NCBI RefSeq assembly: GCF_017875235.1
Contig: NZ_JAGGMI010000002.1
Location: 372,001-436,000, forward strand
Length of the DNA stretch: 64,000 nucleotides
Direction of reading: 5' to 3'
Source: Asticcacaulis solisilvae
GTDB taxonomy: Bacteria > Pseudomonadota > Alphaproteobacteria > Caulobacterales > Caulobacteraceae
Below are positions 34,909 through 42,668 of the stretch, piece by piece (the first letter of the stretch is position 1; each line of letters opens with the position of its first letter). The notes beneath the pieces were generated by a model. That model saw only the letters and a list, made by a program, of their open reading frames with translations, was not told the DNA's origin and ran no database searches. A program made the position numbers and the translations under genes.

Positions 34909-35421
34909 TTACGCGTTGGCGCGCGCATGAGCGCCGATGACGCGAGCGACAGCGCCGGCAGGCGCTTGCAGGACGCCAGCGATCTTGGTCGCCGGGGCTT
35001 GCAGCAGGCCCAGCAGCTTGCCGCGCAGCTCGTCGATCGACGGCAGCGTGGCCAGCGACTTGACGCCGGCTTCGTTCAGGACTTCCGTGTCCATGATGCC
35101 GCCAATGATCTTGAGCTTGTCATTCTCTTTGGCGTACTGGACGGAAATCTTGGCAGCGGTAACCGGATCGGCCGAATAGACCAGGGCGACCGGGCCTTTG
35201 AACAGGGCATCGCCCTTTTCGCCGACCTTGCCGTCCAGGGCCTTTTGGGCCAGGCGGTTCTTGAACACCTTCACAACGGCGCCTTCCTTGCGGAGACGGT
35301 TGCGAAGTTCAGACATTTCCACAAAGGTCATACCCGTATACTGGGTGACAACCACGGTGGCATGGTCGGCGAATACGCTTTTCAGCTCTTCGATCGACGC
35401 AGCCTTTTGAGCGCGGTCCAT
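34909..35421 (-). CDS. rplJ: 50S ribosomal protein L10
   Basis: The 170-residue stalk base protein begins MDRAQKAASIEELK and shows VVVTQYTGMTFVEMSELRNRLR and the L7/L12-binding C-terminal helix rich in Ala. It is the first gene of the rplJL unit. In bacteria L10 with L7/L12 represses its own mRNA by binding the leader, and the leader here is long and structured. Confidence 0.97.
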   Translation of the reverse strand: MDRAQKAASIEELKSVFADHATVVVTQYTGMTFVEMSELRNRLRKEGAVVKVFKNRLAQKALDGKVGEKGDALFKGPVALVYSADPVTAAKISVQYAKENDKLKIIGGIMDTEVLNEAGVKSLATLPSIDELRGKLLGLLQAPATKIAGVLQAPAGAVARVIGAHARANA

Positions 35422-35640
35422 AAGTGGCCTCCATGGGATATGTGACGGCAGATGCCGTCACGGCGGTGACATCCCGGCCCAAGGGCCGGAACAACGAAGT
35501 CCCTGTCGTTTCCGCAAAACGGAGCCGTCAGGGCAACTGTCCAGATGAGATGCTGATCACCACGAGGCCACGGTTCCATCTAGGGAAACAGTGAATCTCT
35601 TGAGGCGTTTCGCGTCCCGTCTCAATTCGGCGTCTGAGGG
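35422..35640 (-). promoter_or_regulatory. Probable L10-type autoregulatory mRNA leader of rplJL
   Basis: Read on the minus strand toward rplJ, this region folds into two clear hairpins: CCGGCCC/GGGCCGG and TGACGGCA/TGCCGTCA, the second ending about 20 bases before the start codon. Position and length fit the known ribosomal L10 leader, but the kink-turn consensus could not be verified by eye. A covariance search for the L10 leader family would decide it. Confidence 0.45.
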
Positions 35641-35836
35641 CTCTCAGACATTATGGAACAGGCGGCCCCTGCTCCCCGAAGGTCTCGGACAGAACGGGTG
35701 AAAGGCAAGCCTTCCACGCCGGAGCGCGCCTGTTACAGGCAAAACGCGGAAAAGGCAAGCCCCGATTACCGTTCGCGAAAGATGACGGCGGGAAACAGTC
35801 ATGGTAAACCGGTGTCATATATAAAGGGGAGAGATC
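35641..35836. other. Divergent gap between rplJ leader and GlcG-like gene
   Basis: No gene or repeat of the three families is seen. It must contain the promoters for rplJ (minus) and the GlcG/HbpS-like gene (plus). AGGGGAGAG at 35826-35834 is the ribosome-binding site of the latter. Confidence 0.4.
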
Positions 35837-36334
35837 ATGAAACCTGTCATTATTGCCTTCGCCGCCGTCCTGGCGGTCGCCGCGCCCGCGTTCGCCGAAA
35901 CAAAACCAGCCGCGCCGGCACCCCTTGCCTATCCGCCCTATGGGCGCACTGTGACCTTGGCCGAGGCCAGGACGGCCGCGGCCGCCGCCGAAGCCGAGGC
36001 GCTCAGGAACGGCTGGAACATGGTCATCACGGTCGTCGAGCCCAATGGCGCCATGGTGCTGAGCCAGAAGATGGACGGGACGCAGTACGGTTCCAACGAC
36101 GTCGCACGCCGCAAAGCCGAAACCGCCGCCAGCTTCAAGCGCCCGACCTCCTATTTCCAGGAAGCGGTCAAGGCCGGCACGCTGAATTCCATCTTCAGCG
36201 GCGCCCTGGCGATCGAAGGCGGCGAACTGCTGATCGTCGACAATACCGTGGTCGGCGCGATTGGCGTATCCGGCGGCACCGGCGCGCAGGACGGTCAGGT
36301 GGCGCGCGTGGCCGCGGCCGCAATTTTGAAGTGA
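35837..36334 (+). CDS. Secreted GlcG/HbpS-family heme-binding-like protein
   Basis: The 165-residue protein has a signal peptide (MKPVIIAFAAVLAVAAPAFA) and a GlcG/HbpS domain: VTLAEARTAAAAAEAEA, NMVITVVEPNGAMVL, ARRKAETAASFKRPTSYF and a glycine-rich GGELLIVDNTVVGAIGVSGGTGAQDG loop. Members bind heme or small molecules; HbpS is periplasmic or extracellular. Its end overlaps the convergent DUF1272 gene by 40 bp. A redox or heme-buffering role is plausible only from the family. Confidence 0.85.
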   Translation: MKPVIIAFAAVLAVAAPAFAETKPAAPAPLAYPPYGRTVTLAEARTAAAAAEAEALRNGWNMVITVVEPNGAMVLSQKMDGTQYGSNDVARRKAETAASFKRPTSYFQEAVKAGTLNSIFSGALAIEGGELLIVDNTVVGAIGVSGGTGAQDGQVARVAAAAILK

Positions 36335-36567
36335 TCGCACGGCTCGGCGCGCAAAACGCGCCGGCCTGACGGCGGGTTTGCGGTCAGCTTTTGCGCCGGG
36401 CGTATGGGCCGCCTGACCAGTTCGCCGCCGCAGTTCGGGCAGGTGAACGCCATGGCCTGCGCGCAATCCTGGCAGAAGGTGCATTCGAAGGTGCAAATCA
36501 TCGCTTCACGCGTCTCCGGCGGCAGGTCTGCGTCGCAGCATTCACAATTGGGCCTGAGTTCCAGCAT
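36295..36567 (-). CDS. DUF1272 Cys-rich small protein
   Basis: The 90-residue protein has an N-terminal DUF1272 domain with eight Cys in CxxC-like pairs (NCECCDADLPP, CTFECTFCQDCA, CPNCGGEL), consistent with one or two zinc sites. The C-terminal 30 residues overlap the 3' end of the GlcG gene and look unconserved. Its ATG follows GAGG, which directly follows an RNA-like hairpin and eight T on the minus strand, so a leader-type attenuation of this gene is possible. Function of the domain is unknown. Confidence 0.8.
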   Translation of the reverse strand: MLELRPNCECCDADLPPETREAMICTFECTFCQDCAQAMAFTCPNCGGELVRRPIRPAQKLTANPPSGRRVLRAEPCDHFKIAAAATRAT

Positions 36568-36575
36568 GTGACCTC

Positions 36576-36667
36576 AAAAAAAATTGGAGGAGGACGCGCC
36601 AACATCCTCCTCCGTATCGCTCGGACTGCGGCAACCCGGAGAAGGAAGTGTGCCCGAACAATCTTTA
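36576..36667 (-). ncRNA. Candidate structured RNA, copy 1
   Basis: On the minus strand the element has a 9-bp stem (36654-36662 with 36616-36624, including G-U pairs). The stem encloses a 24-nt apical sequence (36626-36649) that is identical in copy 2 and contains the CU-rich CTTCCTTCTCC. A 9-bp hairpin (arms 36605-36613 and 36586-36594, 10-nt loop) and eight T (36583-36576) follow, as in an intrinsic terminator. The stem and hairpin arms differ from copy 2 but still pair. It could be an sRNA or a DUF1272 leader. No known RNA family was recognised. Confidence 0.5.
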
Positions 36668-36677
36668 CCTAACGTAA

Positions 36678-36692
36678 TGCAGGAACCGTGCC
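36678..36692 (-). promoter_or_regulatory. Sigma-54-like promoter for structured RNA copy 1
   Basis: On the minus strand GGCACG-N4-CTGCA has the GG and GC of the -24/-12 consensus with the correct 12-bp offset. Counting 12 bases on puts the start at about 36667, exactly where the first stem begins. In copy 2 the same motif is two bases shorter, which would weaken it. The match is suggestive, not proof. Confidence 0.4.
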
Positions 36693-36902
36693 TCGGCCGG
36701 TCACCACCACGTTCACATTACAATCGAACCTGACCGGCGCGACCTAACGGCGATTGGTGACAGTTTCCGGCAGTACGGCCCGATAAGTAGTCACACCGGA
36801 ACGGCTGGGCGGCGCGCCCGCAATACATTGTCGATGAAAGTGATTGTGCCGCAAGGGATGGATGGCTTGAAGGTGGCGGAAATGACATATAAAGTAAGAA
36901 TC

Positions 36903-37889
36903 ATGCCAAACACGTCCTTCCCCGCCCCGCTGCCCAACCGCAAGGTCTGCGCCGTTGCCTTCGATGGCATGCCTCTGTTTGAGTTTTCGATCGCGGTCGA
37001 ACTGTTCGGCCTCGACCGGCCGGAGATGGGCCCGGATTGGTACAGCTTCCAGGTGGTCGGTCTCGACGAAGGCCCCTGCCGGACGACGGCGGGCGTACAG
37101 GTGGCCGCCCCCTATCCTTTGGAAGCCAGTGAGGATGCCGGCACCATCATCATCCCCGGCTGGCCGATCTCCCGGCCGGTGCCGGATAAGCTTCGCGATG
37201 TGATTATCCGCGCCTATGGCCGCGGCGCACGCATCCTGACCATCTGTTCCGGTATCGAGGTGCTGGCGGCGTGCGGCCTGCTGGACGGCAGACGCGCCAC
37301 CACGCACTGGAAATATACCGATCGCATCCGCCAGCATTATCCGGACATCGAGGTCGTGCCGGATGTCCTCTACATCGACGAGGGCCAGATCCTGACCTCG
37401 GCCGGCAGCGCCGCTGGCATCGACCTGTGCCTGCACCTGATCCGGCGCGACTTCGGCCCCGCCGCCGCCAACACGGTTGCCCGCCGGCTAGTCGTCCCGC
37501 CGCACCGCGACGGCGGTCAGGCGCAATATATCGAACGCGCCGTCCCTGTCGTCTATGAAAGCGACCGGTTGGGGCCGCTGCTCGACCACATGCGCCGCAA
37601 CCTTCACAAGGATCATCGCATTGGCGACCTAGCCAAGCGCGCCGGCATGAGCGAGCGGACCTTCCTGCGCCGCTTCTCCGAAGCGACCGGCACGACACCC
37701 GCCAAATGGCTTTTGACGGCGCGGCTCAACGAGGCGCGCGACCACCTCGAATCCAGCGACATTACGGTTGAGGAAATCGCCACGCGCGCGGGCTTTGGCA
37801 CCACGACCAATCTGCGCCACCACTTCCGCGAACAGCTGAACACGACGCCGACCGCCTATCGCCAGACTTTTTCGCGGGCCACGGCATGA
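36903..37889 (+). CDS. GlxA-family transcriptional regulator (DJ-1/PfpI plus AraC domain)
   Basis: The 328-residue protein has an N-terminal DJ-1/PfpI-like domain with the nucleophile-elbow sequence ILTICSGIEVLAACGLLDGRRATTHW (near residues 100-125). A C-terminal AraC-type double helix-turn-helix follows (IGDLAKRAGMSERTFLRRFSEATGTTPAKWLL and VEEIATRAGFGTTTNLRHHFREQLNTTPTAYR). The ATG at 36903 (MPNTSFPAPLPNRK) is chosen over 36828. It overlaps the monooxygenase gene by 4 bp (ATGA), so the two are one operon. The effector is unknown. Confidence 0.9.
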   Translation: MPNTSFPAPLPNRKVCAVAFDGMPLFEFSIAVELFGLDRPEMGPDWYSFQVVGLDEGPCRTTAGVQVAAPYPLEASEDAGTIIIPGWPISRPVPDKLRDVIIRAYGRGARILTICSGIEVLAACGLLDGRRATTHWKYTDRIRQHYPDIEVVPDVLYIDEGQILTSAGSAAGIDLCLHLIRRDFGPAAANTVARRLVVPPHRDGGQAQYIERAVPVVYESDRLGPLLDHMRRNLHKDHRIGDLAKRAGMSERTFLRRFSEATGTTPAKWLLTARLNEARDHLESSDITVEEIATRAGFGTTTNLRHHFREQLNTTPTAYRQTFSRATA

Positions 37890-38215
37890 GCTTCGCCACC
37901 CTGCCCGCCCCGCCCTACTATATCGTCAGCTTCTCGTCGCGCCGGACCGAAGGCGACCAGGGCTACGGCGATATGGCGGTGAAGATGGCGGAACTGGCGG
38001 CGCAGCAACCGGGCTATCTCGGCGTCGAAAGCGCGCGCGATGCCGATGGCTTCGGCATCACCAATTCCTTCTGGATGGATGAAGACAGTATCCGCGCCTG
38101 GAAGCGCGTGGTCGACCACCTGGCGGCCCAGAAGACCGGCCGGGAGACCTGGTACGAACACTACGAAGTGCGTATCGGCCGGATCGAGCGCGCCTATGGG
38201 TTCAGCAGGCGGTAA
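37886..38215 (+). CDS. Antibiotic biosynthesis monooxygenase (ABM) domain protein
   Basis: The 109-residue dimeric alpha-beta barrel protein shows the ABM pattern: YYIVSFSSRR, then MAELAAQQPGYLGVESARDADGFGITNSFW (about residues 32-61), then SIRAWKRVVDHLAAQ. Members act as small-molecule oxygenases, heme degraders or quinol monooxygenases. It is translationally coupled to the GlxA regulator, which probably controls it. A GC-rich hairpin with TTTT follows the stop. Confidence 0.85.
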   Translation: MSFATLPAPPYYIVSFSSRRTEGDQGYGDMAVKMAELAAQQPGYLGVESARDADGFGITNSFWMDEDSIRAWKRVVDHLAAQKTGRETWYEHYEVRIGRIERAYGFSRR

Positions 38216-38224
38216 AGCTATGGC

Positions 38225-38256
38225 GGGGGAGGACGCGCCTACATCCTCCCCCTTTT
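38225..38256 (+). terminator. Hairpin with T-run after the ABM gene
   Basis: A 9-bp perfect stem (38225-38233 with 38244-38252) around a 10-nt loop is followed by TTTTATT on the plus strand, 9 bp after the ABM stop. It can serve as that operon's terminator. The same hairpin is the 3' half of structured-RNA copy 2 on the other strand. Confidence 0.65.
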
Positions 38257-38307
38257 ATTACCTGAGCTGCGGCAACCCGGAGAAGGAAGTTCACTCAGAT
38301 AATCTCA
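38225..38307 (-). ncRNA. Candidate structured RNA, copy 2
   Basis: On the minus strand a 10-bp stem (38294-38303 with 38257-38266, one G-U pair) encloses the same 24-nt apical sequence as copy 1 (38267-38290). The 9-bp hairpin 38244-38252/38225-38233 has the loop of copy 1 apart from one base. Arms differ from copy 1 at several positions with compensating changes. No T-run follows on this strand, so a minus transcript would not terminate here as in copy 1; it may be a silent copy or be read on the plus strand. Confidence 0.4.
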
Positions 38308-38597
38308 GTAATGCAAATCGTGCCATGTACATGCGACGCAACCACTCAAACATTACAACATTGTAATATTCGCCCTAGAGTAACCGAGTCATTGTCTGTT
38401 CATGAATGTTGGCGTGAAGGTGGCCTGTTGTCGAATGAATTATGCGTAATGTTTGTTTATCATTTTGCATAAGTTTGCAAAAACAGTAATAATAGTTACA
38501 TTATCAAGTAAATTGAAGAACACTGCATGCGGTCGGTCGAGTGGCTTGATTTTACCGGCGCATTTTGGCACTGCCTCCGGACCAACGGAGCAGGATA

Positions 38598-39215
38598 ATG
38601 GCGGACAACATTCATGAGTTTCTGGGCAGCGCGACGCCGCAGGCCTGGATCGACGCTGCTGTCGCCAATGTCGACACCCTGCTGCTGGATCACAAGAACT
38701 GCGAATACAAGGCCGCCAGCAACGCCATCAACCTTATGGCCAAGTACCAGGAGCGCCCCGACCTGATCAACGCCATGTCGCGGCTGGCGCGCGAAGAACT
38801 GGTCCATTACGAGCAGGTGTTGAAGATCATAAAGGCGCGCAACATACCCTTACGCCCCCTCACCGCGGCCCGCTATGCCTCGGGCCTGCGGGCGCTGGTC
38901 CGGCGCAACGAACCCGGCATGATCACCGACATCCTGCTGATCAGCGCCTTTATCGAGGCACGGTCGTGCGAGCGTTTCGGCGCGGTTGCGCCGCACCTCG
39001 ACGCCGAACTGTCTAAATTCTACTCAGGCCTGCTGGCCAGCGAAGCCCGGCATTTCCAGGGTTATATCCGTCTGGCGCATCTCTATGGCGACGCGGAGGA
39101 CATCGGAAAGCGCATTGCCGTTATCCGGCCGGTCGAGCAGGCTCTGGTCGCCGATCCTGACAGCGATTTCCGTTTTCACTCCGGTCCTCCGATACCGGCA
39201 CTTGCCGTGGCGTAA
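38598..39215 (+). CDS. miaE: tRNA-(ms2io6A)-hydroxylase, MiaE
   Basis: The 205-residue diiron enzyme hydroxylates the isopentenyl group of ms2i6A37 in tRNA, an oxygen-dependent step. Iron-ligand motifs are visible: REELVHYEQV (ExxH), IEARSCERF and SEARHFQGYI (ExxH), spaced as in ferritin-like four-helix bundles. The ATG at 38598 has GGAGCAGGA upstream; an earlier in-frame ATG at 38565 is less likely. It is preceded by an AT-rich region with palindromes. Confidence 0.93.
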   Translation: MADNIHEFLGSATPQAWIDAAVANVDTLLLDHKNCEYKAASNAINLMAKYQERPDLINAMSRLAREELVHYEQVLKIIKARNIPLRPLTAARYASGLRALVRRNEPGMITDILLISAFIEARSCERFGAVAPHLDAELSKFYSGLLASEARHFQGYIRLAHLYGDAEDIGKRIAVIRPVEQALVADPDSDFRFHSGPPIPALAVA

Positions 39216-39281
39216 AAGGCGTTCTAACCTCTGGATTGAGGGTGGTTCCGCCACCGCTCCAATCCAGAATTTTGTTTCGCC

Positions 39282-39325
39282 GCGATATTTTGCCGAAAAC
39301 CGCTGTACACTTTTCGGCATATCGC
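39282..39325 (-). repeat. Family A hairpin repeat, copy 4
   Basis: A 44-bp copy in minus orientation with GCGATAT/ATATCGC ends and core AAAAGTGTACAGCGGTTTTCGG. It ends 27 bp before the ThuA start codon, so it lies in that gene's 5' untranslated region or promoter. Confidence 0.85.
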
Positions 39326-39352
39326 TCGTGGAAAACAACAGAGGAGATGTCC

Positions 39353-40159
39353 ATGCGCGCCCTATTCCTGACAGCCGCGTTTATGGCCCTGGCCGCCGCC
39401 CCCGCCGGCGCCGAGCGTGTAAAGCCCGTATTCGAAACCGAAGCCCCTGCCGTCCCCAAGGACATCAAGCGTCCGGCCATTCTTCTCCTGTCCAAGGCCA
39501 ACGACTGGCGCCACGACAGCATGCCGGTAACCGCCAAGGCGGTGACCGATATCGCCAACAAACGCGGCTGGAAAATCTATGAGACGTCGAATGCGGCGAT
39601 TTTCAATAAAAAGGACATGAAGCGCTTCGACGTGCTGGTACTCAACCACACGACCGGGGACCTGTTCACTGCGGATCAGAAGGTTGTCTTCCAGAAGTGG
39701 CTGGAAAACGGGGGCCGCATCGTTGCTGTGCACGGCGCCGGCGGCACCAAGAACCATGGCTGGCCGTGGTATATCGACAATGTTATCGGCACGGGCTTTA
39801 TCGCCCACCCGCCGACGATCCAGGACGGCGTCCTCACCGTCGAAGACCCCAGCCATCCGGCGATGAAGGGCCTGCCGGCCAAATGGACGCATAATGAAGA
39901 GTGGTACACGTTCACGCGCAATCCGCGTGGCCCGGGTGTGAAGGTTCTGGCGACCGTCGATGAGACGACCTATGACCCTACAGAGCCGCTGCGTATGGGC
40001 GCCGACCATCCGATCATCTGGACGAAGTGCCAGGGCAAGGGCGGCATTTTCTATAGCGCGCTCGGCCACCAGATCAAAGACTGGAGCGATCCCGTCTTCC
40101 TCAGCCATATCGAAGGCGCCATGGAATGGGCCCGCGATAAAAAGCAGAAGGCCTGCTGA
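39353..40159 (+). CDS. Secreted ThuA-domain protein
   Basis: The 268-residue protein has a signal peptide (MRALFLTAAFMALAAAPAGA) and a ThuA-like glutamine-amidotransferase-type fold: DVLVLNHTTGDLFTADQ, GGRIVAVHGAGGTKNHGWPWY and PIIWTKCQGKGGIFYSALGHQ. Two Cys late in the protein are not in the classical catalytic position. ThuA-family proteins are linked to sugar metabolism. The ATG at 39353 with GAGGAG six bases upstream is preferred over 39347. Confidence 0.88.
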   Translation: MRALFLTAAFMALAAAPAGAERVKPVFETEAPAVPKDIKRPAILLLSKANDWRHDSMPVTAKAVTDIANKRGWKIYETSNAAIFNKKDMKRFDVLVLNHTTGDLFTADQKVVFQKWLENGGRIVAVHGAGGTKNHGWPWYIDNVIGTGFIAHPPTIQDGVLTVEDPSHPAMKGLPAKWTHNEEWYTFTRNPRGPGVKVLATVDETTYDPTEPLRMGADHPIIWTKCQGKGGIFYSALGHQIKDWSDPVFLSHIEGAMEWARDKKQKAC

Positions 40160-40179
40160 GCCTGACGGCTTCGGTCAAA

Positions 40180-40259
40180 TCCCCCTTCCGTCATTTGCTC
40201 CGCAAATGCCACCTTCCCCGTAAACGGGGAAGGTGGACGCGAAGCTGACGGAAGGGGGA
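40180..40259. repeat. Family C nested inverted repeat, copy 2
   Basis: The outer arms (40180-40192 with 40247-40259) and inner arms (40209-40221 with 40224-40236) are identical in sequence to those of copy 1 at 5455-5536. The left linker differs but itself forms a small hairpin (CATTTG/CAAATG). It lies in the convergent gap between the ThuA gene and rplA. Confidence 0.85.
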
Positions 40260-40312
40260 CTTGCGACGCCTGACCGAGGCTTTGATCTCGCCTTGCCAGG
40301 CTCCAAGCCAAC

Positions 40313-40345
40313 AAAAAAGCCGCCCCGTAAAAGGAGCGGCTTTTT
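40313..40345 (-). terminator. Rho-independent terminator of rplKA
   Basis: On the minus strand AAGCCGCTCC pairs with GGGGCGGCTT around TTTTAC and is followed by a T-run. It lies about 25 bp after the rplA stop. Confidence 0.92.
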
Positions 40346-40367
40346 CAATTTCGATTTGAAACCGAAA

Positions 40368-41057
40368 TTACAGGTTCGTGGTGGCGGTATCGACCTTCAC
40401 GCCCGGGCCCATCGTCGAAGACAGCGAGATCTTCTTGACGTAGAGGCCCTTGGCGCCCGACGGACGGGCCTTGACCAGCGCGTCGACCAGAGCCTTGACG
40501 TTGCGTTCCAGGTCTTCGGTCGAGAACGACACCTTGCCAACGCCGACGTGGACGATGCCGGCCTTTTCGACGCGGAACTCGACCGCACCGCTCTTGGCGT
40601 CCTTGACGGCCTGAGCGACGTTCGGGGTGACGGTGCCGACCTTCGGGTTCGGCATCAGGCCGCGCGGGCCCAGCACCTTACCGAGGCGACCGACCAGGGC
40701 CATCATGTCCGGAGACGCGATGACGCGGTCGAAGTCCATGAAGCCGCCCTGGATCTTTTCGACCAGGTCTTCGGCGCCGACGACTTCAGCGCCAGCGGCC
40801 AGAGCTTCTTCAGCCTTCTTGTCCTTGGCGAACACGGCGACGCGGACGTCCTTGCCGGTGCCGGCGGGCAGGTTGACAACGCCACGGACCTGCTGGTCGG
40901 CGTGACGCGGATCGACGCCCAGGTTGACGGCGATTTCGACGGATTCGTCGAACTTGGCCTTGGCGTTGGCCTTAACGACACCCAGAGCTTCCGTCAGCGG
41001 ATAGATCTTGGTCGAGTCGGCGTTCCACGCCTGAATACGTTTTGCGATCTTGGTCAT
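40368..41057 (-). CDS. rplA: 50S ribosomal protein L1
   Basis: The 229-residue L1 protein is complete, beginning [14 protein letters not shown] and showing the L1 signature near [27 protein letters not shown] (about residues 115-141). In bacteria L1 represses translation of the rplKA mRNA. It is coupled to rplK (stop and start share TAATG). Confidence 0.98.
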   Translation of the reverse strand: MTKIAKRIQAWNADSTKIYPLTEALGVVKANAKAKFDESVEIAVNLGVDPRHADQQVRGVVNLPAGTGKDVRVAVFAKDKKAEEALAAGAEVVGAEDLVEKIQGGFMDFDRVIASPDMMALVGRLGKVLGPRGLMPNPKVGTVTPNVAQAVKDAKSGAVEFRVEKAGIVHVGVGKVSFSTEDLERNVKALVDALVKARPSGAKGLYVKKISLSSTMGPGVKVDTATTNL

Positions 41058-41485
41058 TAGTCGACAATCCTCAGGCCCATGGAGCGAGCAGAGCCTTCGA
41101 TGATCTTCGACGCCTGGTCGAGATCATGAGCGCTCAGGTCCTTCATCTTCTTTTCAGCGATGTCACGCAGCTGCTGGCGCGTGATCTGGCCGGCCGAATC
41201 GCGGCCCGGCAGCTTGGAGCCGGACTTCAGGTTCAGGGCCTGCTTGATGAAGAAGGTCGCCGGCGGCGTCTTGGTGACGAAGGTGAACGACTTGTCCTGA
41301 TACACCGTGATGATGGTCGGGAGCGGCGTGCCTTTTTCGACGTTTTCGGTACGGGCGTTGAATTCCTTACAGAAACCCATGATGTTGACGCCGCGTTGAC
41401 CCAGTGCAGGGCCGATCGGGGGCGAAGGCGTGGCAGAGCCAGCCTTCACCTGGAGCTTGATATAGCCCAGGATTTTCTTAGCCAT
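41057..41485 (-). CDS. rplK: 50S ribosomal protein L11
   Basis: The 142-residue L11 protein is complete: the N-terminal [32 protein letters not shown] region that contacts RelA and release factors, and a C-terminal rRNA-binding domain. Its stop overlaps the start of rplA. It is the first gene of the rplKA pair. Confidence 0.98.
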   Translation of the reverse strand: MAKKILGYIKLQVKAGSATPSPPIGPALGQRGVNIMGFCKEFNARTENVEKGTPLPTIITVYQDKSFTFVTKTPPATFFIKQALNLKSGSKLPGRDSAGQITRQQLRDIAEKKMKDLSAHDLDQASKIIEGSARSMGLRIVD

Positions 41486-41614
41486 TGATATCTCCTAGAG
41501 TGCCTTGCGGGCACAGTTTGAGCCGTGGTCTTGGGTCACCCCTCCCACGGATTTGCTCCCCTTATAAAAAGAGGAGCGCGGCCTATAACGGGTTTCCCCT
41601 GAATTGGCAAGGTC

Positions 41615-42544
41615 TTACTTCACGGGATCGCTTGCTGTGAAAGGCGAACAGCACGGCTCACCGATAGCCTTCAGCTCCATGATCTCGGCGCGGGTGCCAT
41701 CGGGGTCATATAGGTTCAACTGCCACTTGGCGTCGCGGCCAATTTTCGGCAACTCGTCCTGCCCCTCCAGCCGCTTCTCGTTCCACAGCCGCGTATAGGT
41801 CTGACGGATGTCGGGCACGCCCAAGGCAAAGTGGTTGAGGATGCCGGCTGTCTTCTGGCTCATGCCTGATGGAATGCCGCGGCCATCTTTTGGATCGACC
41901 ACCATATATTCGATCCAGTCGGTGCCGTCGGGGACCTGCAGCGAGATCCAGGTCGGCTTGTCCTCCTCAAAACCGCCGTACCAGTACGGCTTGAAACCGA
42001 GGATTTCGCGATAAAAGGCATCGGCGCGGGCGCGATCGTGGATGATCAGCCCGACATGGATGATGTGGCCCGAGATCGGGTTCGGAGCGATCCTTGCGGG
42101 AGCAGCTGGTAGCTGGACGAACTCGACGCGGTTGCCTTCGGGGTCGAGCAACGAGAAGTAGAGGCTTCCGTCGGTGCCCTTGGACACAGCTTTCGGCACC
42201 TCTTGCTTACGCGACGCCAGATAGGCGCGCAAAGCTTCCGCGTCAGCCGTCACAAAGGAAATATGGTCGAGCCGATTGATCGACGCATCGGGTCTCGGCA
42301 AGATCTGGACGAACTGCTGGTCGGAAAAGGCATAGCGCACGCCAGCCGCGCTTTCAGGATCGGCGGTTTTTATCGCGCCCAGTCCGTGCGTATAAAAGCG
42401 TTCGCTGGCAGCCGGATCGGCGGCATAGATGGCGATATGCGACACGCCGGTGATGGCGGGACGTTTGGGCGCCGCGAAAGCCGCTCCTGACACGCCCATC
42501 AACCCAACAAGCACGGCACAGCACGCAGCCCGAAACGCAACCAT
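41615..42544 (-). CDS. Secreted protein with two VOC (glyoxalase-like) domains
   Basis: The 309-residue protein has a signal peptide (MVAFRAACCAVLVGLMGVSGAAFA) and two vicinal-oxygen-chelate modules: one starting GVSHIAIYAADPAASERFY, ending near VEFVQLP; the second from HIIHVGLIIHDRARADAFYREILGF. Potential metal ligands H and E appear at the module starts and ends. Signal-bearing VOC proteins are uncommon. It lies on the minus strand between nusG and rplK, behind the nusG terminator. Substrate unknown. Confidence 0.85.
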   Translation of the reverse strand: MVAFRAACCAVLVGLMGVSGAAFAAPKRPAITGVSHIAIYAADPAASERFYTHGLGAIKTADPESAAGVRYAFSDQQFVQILPRPDASINRLDHISFVTADAEALRAYLASRKQEVPKAVSKGTDGSLYFSLLDPEGNRVEFVQLPAAPARIAPNPISGHIIHVGLIIHDRARADAFYREILGFKPYWYGGFEEDKPTWISLQVPDGTDWIEYMVVDPKDGRGIPSGMSQKTAGILNHFALGVPDIRQTYTRLWNEKRLEGQDELPKIGRDAKWQLNLYDPDGTRAEIMELKAIGEPCCSPFTASDPVK

Positions 42545-42616
42545 GATGTCCTCCCAATATTGTTTTGACCAAAGCTAGCATTTCAACGCCAAAGGTCAAA
42601 CCATTGCGACAGGCAC

Positions 42617-42647
42617 AAAAAAACGCCCCGGTTTCCCGAGGCGTTTT
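42617..42647 (-). terminator. Rho-independent terminator of secE-nusG
   Basis: On the minus strand AAAACGCCTCGGG pairs with the CCGGGGCGTTTT arm and runs into a T-tract. It lies about 20 bp after the nusG stop. Confidence 0.9.
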
Positions 42648-42668
42648 GATATCTGGCTGTGAGAACCT

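Larger units (their letters stand above)
36568..36902. other. Divergent intergenic region carrying structured-RNA copy 1
   Basis: It holds the RNA-like element (36576-36667), a sigma-54-like -24/-12 sequence (36678-36692) and a 9-bp motif, ACATTACAA (36715-36723), shared with the second copy. The part from 36725 to 36902 must hold the promoter of the GlxA-type regulator gene; no clear hexamers could be fixed. Confidence 0.5.
38216..38597. other. Gap upstream of miaE with structured-RNA copy 2 and two palindromes
   Basis: It holds the second RNA-like element (38225-38307), a perfect palindrome ATTACAACATTGTAAT (38352-38367), and the inverted pair TTTTGCA/TGCAAAA with a 6-base spacer (38463-38482) about 115 bp before miaE. 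The right part is unusually AT-rich for this chromosome. The palindromes are candidate operators; no regulator can be named. Confidence 0.45.

Noticed and set aside
36610..38310. Shared peptide CGNPEKE read from both RNA copies
   Set aside because: Both copies can be translated to this short string, but no start codon is shared, the reading frame differs relative to the hairpin, and the conservation follows RNA pairing instead.
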